Positions 55,869 to 64,000 of a stretch of DNA of 64,000 nt are shown piece by piece; positions within the stretch are counted from its first letter, which is position 1, and each line of letters starts with the position of its first letter. Below the pieces are notes generated by a model, which saw only the letters and a program-made list of their open reading frames with translations, ran no database searches and was not told the origin of the DNA. Location: the NCBI RefSeq assembly GCF_000247695.1, contig NW_004624751.1, positions 27,558,691-27,622,690 on the forward strand, in the 5' to 3' direction. Made by a program: the position numbers and the translations under genes. The DNA is from Heterocephalus glaber. Lineage: Eukaryota > Chordata > Mammalia > Rodentia > Bathyergidae.

Positions 55869-57522
55869 GAAAGGGAGGCTTGGTGCTTTGTAGCTCCCTG
55901 CCATGGACTGTTTCTCCTCTATGATGCCTCTCTGCCATGCCACCCTCACTTGGAGGCAGTCATCTACAGACTGGAACCTCTACAAACTGTGAACTGAAAT
56001 AAATCTTTCCTCCTTTAACTTGTGGGTGTCAGGTTTTTTGTCTCAGCAATGAGAAAAGTAACTAAAACAGCAGTGTAAAAAAGGTGACAAAGAGAGAGAG
56101 CTCTGAAAATCTACAGACAGCCCCTCTGCAGTAATTACACGGCAATGAACAGTGCACGGGTATAAAGAAACTGCCGGAGACTGCAGGTAAATCACCTACA
56201 AGATTACCAAAAACAATCTCCAAAACTAACACAATCCAGGAAAAGTGGCTACTCCTACCAGCCGAAGAAGAAAACCTCATTAATTCACAAGACATGAATA
56301 ATCAACAGAGTTTTATCACAGTATAGGAGAAAAATTAGCCCTTTGTCTATAAAAGTTTAAAAGCAAGACCTGAAAAGATCAAACTGTTTCCAAGAACAGC
56401 CATGTTCCATAAGAAGGTCAACAAAAACTTTCAAGAACATAAGACTATCTAACACCAAAGTAAAATTCACATCTGGCATTTCATAAAATATACATAAAAT
56501 AAGGATGCAAAGAAGCAGGACAATAAGGTTCATAATGAGATAAGTCAACGTCATTGAAATGAACCAAGGAATGACACGATAATAGAATTAGTAAGCAAGG
56601 ATATCAAAAGTTATTGGAATTGTATTTCCTATATTCAAGAAAATAAGGTTTGAGAATGTTAAGTAGAGACCTAGAGGATACATAAAAGATCCAAACTGAA
56701 CTTCCAGAAATGAAAACTATAATATCTGAGATGAAAAACACAGTAGATTGTGTTTATTGCACATTAAAGGCCAGAGAAAAGTTCAGTGGACTTGACATAG
56801 AAAATAGAAATTATTCAAAAGGCAGAAAAAAGACTGCAAAAAAAAAGAATGAGTAGAATATCATTTATTCTGGAAAACTTGAGGCAGCCTATTATGTCTA
56901 ATTGGAGTTCTCAAAGAAAAGAGGAAAGATTAAAAAAAAGAATAAATGAGCCTAAATTTAATGAAGTTGCATACACAAGAAATTCAACATGAGCCAAGCA
57001 CAAGAAACATGATGAAAACTACAGAAAGCCACATCATCAGATTGCCTAAAGCCAGTAATGAAAGCAAAACCTTAAAATCATCTAAGAAAAATAAGATGTA
57101 TTACTTAGAGAGGAACAAAGATAAGGATGAGACCAGTATCTTGGCAGAAGCAATGTAACCCAGAAGAGGATGAGAAATATCTCTCAAGAACTTAAAGAAG
57201 GAAGGAAGGGAGTGGGTGGCTCGATCTCTCATTCTTCACCCACAGAAAATACCTTTTTAAACCCAAAGATGAACCTGGAAATTCCATTCCTAGGTGTGCA
57301 CTTACAAGAATCAAAAATATATGCATTTGCATGTACACAGCAGTATTATTCACAACTGTCTAAAGGTGGAAACAACCCAAACGTTTATCAATGAAAGAAT
57401 GAATAAACAAATGATGGTAAGTATATGCAATGGAATGTTATTTAGCCATAAAATCAATGAAGTACTACTGGATATATGCTACAATGTGGATGAACATTAA
57501 AAATAGAATGCTCAGAGGGCTG

Positions 57523-57684
57523 GGTGTGGGGGCACACTCTGTAATCCCAGCACTCCAGATGCTGAGGCAGGAGGATTGCCATGAGTTTGAGGCCAGCCTG
57601 GGGTTTACAGTGAGTTCAAGGCTAGCCTGAACTACATAGTGAGACCTTGTCTCAACCACTCCTTCCAAAAAAAAAAAAAAAAAC
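57523..57684 (+). mobile_element. B1 SINE with internal duplication
   Basis: Forward B1 with a long A-tail, inside the L1/HAL1 copy. Confidence 0.9.
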
Positions 57685-57814
57685 TCAGTGAAAACAGACA
57701 CAAATGGTCAAGTATTGTGTGATTTCATTTATATAAAATATCCCAAATAAGTAATTCCATAGAAACAAAGCAAACTGATGGTTGTTGGACAAAGGAGAAC
57801 TGGAATGTTTTGTA

Positions 57815-57945
57815 GGCAGGAGGATCACAAGTTTGAGCTCAGCCTGGGCAATTTAGCAAGATCCTGTCTCAAAAAAATAAAGAGTTGGGAATGTAGCTCA
57901 GGACAAAGTCCCTAGGTTTAATCCCCAGTACCTTCCCCCCCATAA
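57815..57945 (+). mobile_element. B1/ID dimer SINE, 5' truncated
   Basis: gcaggaggatcacaagtttg, then gagttgggaatgtagctcag and ggtttaatccccagtacc. Confidence 0.85.
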
Positions 57946-58057
57946 AAGGGGGGAAAAAGACAAAAAATTCTAGAAGAAGACAGAGATGGTCGTTGCACAA
58001 CACCGTGAATGGATGCTAAATGATTCACTTTAAAATGGCTAATATTATGTTAGGTCT

Positions 58058-58419
58058 TGTGTTACTTATTTTTCTCTCATTGCTGAGACAAAATATCTGA
58101 TACCCAAAGTTAAAGGGGAAAAAGTTTATTTGGCTTATAGTCTGTAGAGGTTTCTGGGCTCCAAGGCAGAATGACAGAGGGGGAACAACTCATGATGATG
58201 GAAGCAGCAAAAGCAACAAGGGACCTTAACAGCATCTTTCTGCCCCTTTTATCTCATTCAGACTACTTAGGGCTGGCAGCACTCACACCTTTAATCCTAG
58301 TGCCCTTGGGCCTAGCCCCACCATGAGCCAATCAGCCACTCTAGATTCAGCCACCCCGAAACAGCCCCACCTAAGACTGCATGAGGCTTTGGGGGGACAT
58401 CTAAACACAAGCCATGATA
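58058..58419 (-). mobile_element. MaLR-like solo LTR
   Basis: Reverse copy: ctctcattgctgagacaaaa, tctgggctccaaggcagaat, ccccacctaagactgcatga and aaacacaagccatgata. Confidence 0.88.
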
Positions 58420-58488
58420 TGTACATTTTATCTTAGGAAAATGATTTAAAAAACCAAAGTGAAGCACAGGACGCATAAGAAGAACAGA

Positions 58489-58600
58489 TAGCTGGAAGTG
58501 GGGGTGGACACCTATAATTCCAGCACCCAGGAGGCTGAGACAGGAGGATTGCCATGAATTTGAGTCCAGCCTGGGCTATGCAGTGAGCTATCAAATCTGG
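58489..58600 (+). mobile_element. B1 SINE, 3' truncated
   Basis: Forward: gctggaagtgggggtggaca to gcctgggctatgcagtgagc. Confidence 0.8.
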
Positions 58601-58761
58601 TGTTCTGTATTCTTTTGTATACAAAAATGACACTAGATATGATAACTATTTTCCTCATACTGACTTCATTTTATAAGATTGTCAATTATTTAATAATGTA
58701 TGGTGGAAGTTTATACATGTGTAAGTAAAATATATGACAATAAAAGTACAAAGGTCATTTT

Positions 58762-58879
58762 TTGTTTTTTGAGACAGGGTCTCACCATGTAGTCCAGGCT
58801 GGCCTCGAACTTGGAGTGCTCCCTCTGTTTCAGCCTCCCAAGTGTTAGGGTTATAGGTGTGCACAACCACGCATAGCTG
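58762..58879 (-). mobile_element. B1 SINE
   Basis: Reverse: gagacagggtctcaccatgt to gcacaaccacgcatagctgg. Confidence 0.88.
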
Positions 58880-59067
58880 GGTTATATAGTATTATCTAAG
58901 GCAAGCACTAAGGAGAAAATAGTGATAGCCAACAAGCATTGAGATAAAATGGGATAATAAAGATATTCAATTACTCTAAAAGAAGTCACGAAAAGAAAAA
59001 AGGGAACAAAGAATAAATGAGATGAATGAAAATAAATAGCAAGATGACTTTTTTCTGTTTCGTTTTG

Positions 59068-59336
59068 TGGTATTGCAGTCTGAACTCAGGGCTCTGGCTG
59101 AGCTACATCCCCAGGCTCCTTTTTTATTTTTCAGTTTGAGACAGGGTCTTGCTAAGTTGCTAAACTGCCAGGCTGGGCTCGCACTTTCTTTTTTTGGGGT
59201 ACTGGGAATGGAACTGTGCTTGCCAGGCTCGTGCAGTGCCACTGAGCTAAATCCCCCGCCCTGGGCTTGCACTTTTAATCCTCCTGCCTCAGCCTCCGGA
59301 GTGCTGGGATCACAGGTGTGCATCACCACACCAGGA
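59068..59336 (-). mobile_element. B1/ID dimer SINE split by an ID
   Basis: The reverse dimer is broken at 59186-59261 by a separate reverse ID. TGGGCTCGCACTTT and TGGGCTTGCACTTT flank the break. Confidence 0.9.
59186..59261 (-). mobile_element. ID-type SINE nested in a dimer
   Basis: Reverse ID: tactgggaatggaactgtgc to gagctaaatcccccgccc. Confidence 0.9.
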
Positions 59337-59439
59337 TGAAGGCACAGATATTTTAGATACAACATGAAAAACACAATCCATAAGGAATGAAACGATGGAC
59401 GGCCCTTCATAAAAACATCTCTTCAAAAAAACATTCTTT

Positions 59440-59566
59440 CTTTAGGGTCTCACTATGTAGTATAGCCTGGCCTTGAACTCACTATGTAGCCCAGGTTGGC
59501 CTAGACCCCTTAGTGATCCTACTACCTCAGAGTGCTGGGATTACAAGTGTGTGCTACCATGCTTGG
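59440..59566 (-). mobile_element. B1 SINE with internal duplication
   Basis: Reverse: tagtatagcctggccttgaa then gtagcccaggttggcctaga. Confidence 0.88.
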
Positions 59567-59584
59567 CAAAAAAAAAAAAAAAAA

Positions 59585-60850
59585 GAGAGAGATGGAAAGA
59601 CAAGCCATAAAGTGGGAGAAAATGTCTGCAAATCACATATCTGATGAAGGACTTGAATCTAGAACATATAAATAATGCTTAAAACTCAATTATAAGAGGA
59701 CATTTTGATAAAATGAACAAAATTGTGAATATATACTTCCCTAGAGAAGATAAGTGAAGGGCAAAGAACCGCAAATGAAAAGCCTCAGTATCATTAGTCG
59801 TTAGGGGAATGTAAATTAAGAACCATAGAGCGATGCTACTTTACATCTATTAGAATGGATGAAATGAAAAGGACTGGCCATATCAAGGCAAAGAAGTAGA
59901 GGCACTGTAACTTTCATACACTATGGGTAGAAATGTGAAATGGTGCTAACAATTTGGAAAACAATTTGGCAATTTCTTAACCTGTTAAATAGACATCTAC
60001 CATAAGATGTAGCTATTCCAATTCTCAATATTTACCCAAGAGAAAGCAAAGCACATGTTCATACAAAGGCTCAATCATGGATATCTACATCAGCTTTGTT
60101 TGGCTAGAAATGGCCCAAATGTCCATCAACAAGTGAATATATAAACTGTGGTACATTTAGACACTAGAATACTACTCAGCAATGGAAGGAAATGAATCAA
60201 TTCTGAAATAATTATTCATAATATAGATTAAAAAAAAGAGTACATATATAAAGTATGTTATAGTTAGATCTAAAATGTCCCCCCAAAGCCTCATATATCC
60301 AGAGATTGGAAACTTGAAAGGGGACTGGATCCTAGGAGTGGGAGTCTGGCTGGAGGAGGATACCAGTGGGGCAGAACCTAATAGGGTGTACTCTTCTCTC
60401 TGCTTTTTGGCTGCTCTGGGGTGAACCACTGTCTCCTGCCATGCTCTTCTGTCATGGTAGTTCTGCTTTGGAGCCAGCTAACCATGGACTGAACCCTCTT
60501 GGAACTGTGAAACAACTGTGGGTATGGACTACTGCATCTCAGAGACAGGAAAGTGATTAATACACAGAATAATTGTTGTTATACAAAAGTCGAGGAAATG
60601 CAAAATAACAGAAAGCAAATCAGTGGTCACTTGGGAGCTGGAAGGGGGAGGGTCAGAAGGAAGAGATTCCAAATGGACATAGGAAACCTTTGGGGAAATG
60701 TACGTATTCATTATGTTTACTTTGGTGATAAGTTCATGGCTATATACATGTGTCCAGTTATATTGGATACTTTAAATATATACAGTTTAGTGTATATCAA
60801 TTATATCTCAAAAATCTGCTAAAAAAGGAAGTATTTCTTCATTTTGAGTA
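59585..60850 (+). mobile_element. L1 3' region split by an LTR
   Basis: Forward ORF2 end (gggagaaaatgtctgcaaat, atgtccatcaacaagtgaat, tagaatactactcagcaatg) up to 60255. The 3' UTR resumes at about 60565 (atcagtggtcacttgggagc, atatatacagtttagtgtat). Confidence 0.85.
60256..60564 (+). mobile_element. MaLR-like solo LTR inserted in L1
   Basis: Starts TGTTATAGTTAGATC and ends gtgattaataca. It shares atggactgaaccctcttgga with the other LTR copies and interrupts the L1 body. Confidence 0.8.
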
Positions 60851-61187
60851 GTACTTAGCATTTTCATTTTGGCAATTCATTTATACATAATCTCTGCCAT
60901 AATCCAAATAGCAGTAGTAATTCTAGCATTAGTTATGAGTTGTATCTGTGTTATGTCTTATTATGTCCAAGTTTATTTAAATATTCAACTTGTTTCAAAG
61001 CATAGATCCTGTGACAATTTTAATCTCAATTTTTTTAACCATCTATCATAGTCTGTTAACAGCAATATAATACTATAATCTTTCGACTAGTTTATGTAGT
61101 TATTTTCAATTATAGCAATAAAATTTTTGAGGCAGAAAAAAGTAAAATCCACGGCATATTCCAAATTAAATTTTGCATTTTCAATCT

Positions 61188-61252
61188 TTTTTTTCCCCCA
61201 GTACTGGAGTTCAAACTCAGGACCTTGTGCTGCTGAGCTAAATCCCTGGCCC
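61188..61252 (-). mobile_element. ID-type SINE, internally shortened
   Basis: Reverse ID lacking its middle. TTGCATTTTCAATCTT lies exactly on both sides. Confidence 0.9.
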
Positions 61253-61357
61253 TTGCATTTTCAATCTTAAGGGAAAACTTATGTACTATAATTAGCATAA
61301 ATTCTTTAATATACAGTTAATGGTTCTCCAAACATCTAATGACACATTTTCCTTTTT

Positions 61358-61500
61358 TTTTGAGACAGGGTCTTGGTCTGTAGTCCAGGTTGACCTTGAA
61401 CTCACTATGTATCCCAGGCTGGTCTTGAACTCATGGCAACCCTCCTGCCTCAGCTTCCTGAGTACTGGGATTACAGACATGCACCATCACACTTGGCTGA
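61358..61500 (-). mobile_element. B1 SINE with internal duplication
   Basis: Reverse: tagtccaggttgaccttgaa then gtatcccaggctggtcttga. Confidence 0.9.
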
Positions 61501-61581
61501 CACATTTTCAAACTTGTACAAAACTGCATAATGAACTTATATATAAACACATCTAGCTTCAAATATTAGCAATATTTTGTG

Positions 61582-61752
61582 ATTCCCAGGGCCTTTGCAC
61601 TGAGCTATATCCCCAACCTATTTCAATTTTGTTTATTTCAAGAAAAGATCTTGCTAAGATAGTAAGTTGCCCGGGCTGGGTTTGAACTTGTGATCTTACT
61701 GTTTCAGCCTCTCAAAGTGCTGGGATTACAGGTGTGCGACACCAAACCTTGC
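61582..61752 (-). mobile_element. B1/ID dimer SINE
   Basis: Reverse: ccagggcctttgcactgagc then aagttgcccgggctgggttt. Confidence 0.85.
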
Positions 61753-62165
61753 TCCATGGAATATGAAAAGGCAAATTCCAGCCATCATACTATTTCACAT
61801 CAGAAATATTTCAGTATTTAAGGTCCAAATATTTTGGTATTTAATTTCCTTAATATAACTCACAGCTTATTTTTAAATTGTTTCATATAAAGTTACTTAA
61901 TTACAAGTACTCTTAATTTCTTATTTTTTCCCTAACAATTTACATAAGAGTATATGCACATTCAGAAATTCTTATTTCAATTGGCTAAAGAGCTCAGGGA
62001 GGTAGGTAATTTTTTGAAAAAAGTAATATAAAGATGTATACATATGTAAGTGTATATTTTAATATTTTATTTTATAAAAGTATTTTGATAGATTATTATA
62101 AAATTAAAACCAACATGAGAGGTCTATAATATATGCGCAAGCAAAAGTTTATTTAGAGGAAATTT

Positions 62166-62273
62166 TTTTGGGGGGTGACAAGGTCTTGTTATGATGCCCA
62201 GGCTGGGCTTGAACTCATGACCCTCCAGCCTCAGCTTCCCAGGGGGTTAGGATTACCAGCTATTGTACCTGGC
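62166..62273 (-). mobile_element. dimer-family B1 half
   Basis: Reverse: gatgcccaggctgggcttga to ccagctattgtacctggcc. Confidence 0.75.
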
Positions 62274-62398
62274 CAAAGGTTCATCTGCTTCTGTTCTTAT
62301 TCATTTATCTTTCTATGCTTCTACCCAGTGGTGTGCTGGAGTCAGCTCAGACTAGCTTGTGAGACCTAATTAGGAAATTTTCTTTGTTGTTTTTTGTT

Positions 62399-62516
62399 TT
62401 TTTTATTGAGACAAGGCCTTGCTCTGTAATTTAGGCTGCCTTTGACTATGGTGATCCTCCTGCCTCAGCCTCCCAAGTACTGGGATTACAGGTGTGCACT
62501 ACTACACCTGGCTAAC
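62399..62516 (-). mobile_element. B1 SINE
   Basis: Reverse: gagacaaggccttgctctgt to gtgcactactacacctggct. Confidence 0.85.
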
Positions 62517-62617
62517 TGGTAAGTTTTTAGTAATATTGTGAGTTGGCTGCTAAATGCAACCATACTGAAAAATTAAAATACATTTATAATAAAATTAGTT
62601 TTATTAAAAACAAAGGA

Positions 62618-62778
62618 ATGGAGCAGGGCAAGGTGGCACATGTTTGTAATCCCAGCACTCAGGAGGCTGACGCAGGAGGATCGCTGCTAGTTTGAGGACA
62701 TGGGCTACATAGTGAGTTCAGGGCCAGCCTGAACTACAAAGGGAGGTGCTGCCTCAACTCCACCCCACAAAAAAAAAA
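62618..62778 (+). mobile_element. B1 SINE with internal duplication
   Basis: Forward B1: gcagggcaaggtggcacatg to gaactacaaagggaggtgct. Confidence 0.88.
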
Positions 62779-62784
62779 ACCCAA

Positions 62785-63899
<1,115 letters not shown>

Positions 63900-64000
63900 T
63901 TACAAAAGTGGAATGCTATCTAAAATACTCGAAGAGTGTTTGTGCTAGAAAACTGACATTTCCCAATAATACTTAAATATTAAGTGAAAAAAGATGGAAC

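Larger units (their letters stand above)
55376..56069 (+). mobile_element. MaLR-like solo LTR carrying an ID and a B1
   Basis: Starts TGTTATGGCTTG and ends ACTAAAACA. It contains gatgtccccacaaagcctca, the poly(A) region tgaactgaaataaatctttc and caatgagaaaagtaactaaa. About 245 bases of inserted SINE sequence and their target copies make it longer than the related copies. Confidence 0.88.
56080..58057 (+). mobile_element. HAL1-like / L1 element
   Basis: Forward L1-type text: gatccaaactgaacttccag, acatgagccaagcacaagaa and tcatcagattgcctaaagcc, then a 3' part (caacccaaacgtttatcaat, ggatgaacattaaaaataga, tgatggttgttggacaaagg). ORF1-like text followed directly by an L1 3' end is the HAL1 arrangement. 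No long intact frame. SINEs interrupt it at 57523-57684 and 57815-57945. Confidence 0.65.

Overview
The window is mammalian nuclear DNA, almost certainly from a rodent. It contains about a hundred SINE copies of three kinds: tRNA-derived ID-type elements with A and B boxes, 7SL-derived B1 elements (several with the internal duplication of about 29 bp), and fused B1/ID dimers. Older L1/HAL1, L2 and MIR debris, MaLR-like solo LTRs and two small DNA transposons lie between them. The B1/ID dimers together with duplicated B1s suggest a non-murid rodent such as a castorimorph (beaver or kangaroo-rat type) or a relative. The species call is inference. A 100-bp run of N at 11276-11375 marks an assembly gap.

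The only living protein-coding gene recognised is PIBF1 (CEP90), a coiled-coil protein of centriolar satellites and the centriole, transcribed on the minus strand across the whole window. Four consecutive coding exons are present with good splice sites and compatible phases: 63768-63870, 35331-35461, 28270-28354 and 4439-4612. They encode roughly residues 577-741 of a family about 757 residues long. The last short coding exon (about 16 residues in human) would lie beyond the left edge. Everything else is intron, so the window is about 99% intronic.

The PIBF1 introns contain three RNA-derived retrocopies: an HNRNPM retropseudogene (14177-16096, poly(A) and 14-bp target duplication), a CD63 retropseudogene (about 47278-48130), and a 3'-truncated, tailless 7SK RNA copy (23169-23407, 9-bp target duplication). 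They also contain a CpG island (about 2280-2800), a hAT-type MITE (1108-1295), a TA-flanked mariner/Tigger-type MITE (22872-22978) and at least six related MaLR-like LTRs. Nested insertions can be ordered in time: ID and B1 in an LTR, an LTR in an L1, B1 in B1, ID in a dimer, and two SINEs in one target site.

The most interesting unexplained signals are two minus-strand, terminal-exon-like segments in the 28-kb PIBF1 intron (acceptors near 46757/46760 and at 45971). Each opens in the phase left by the upstream exon, encodes a short non-repeat peptide and ends in a stop; the first is followed by AATAAA. They could give alternative, truncated PIBF1 C-termini. I found no operon, CRISPR array or novel defence-type system, and none would be expected here.
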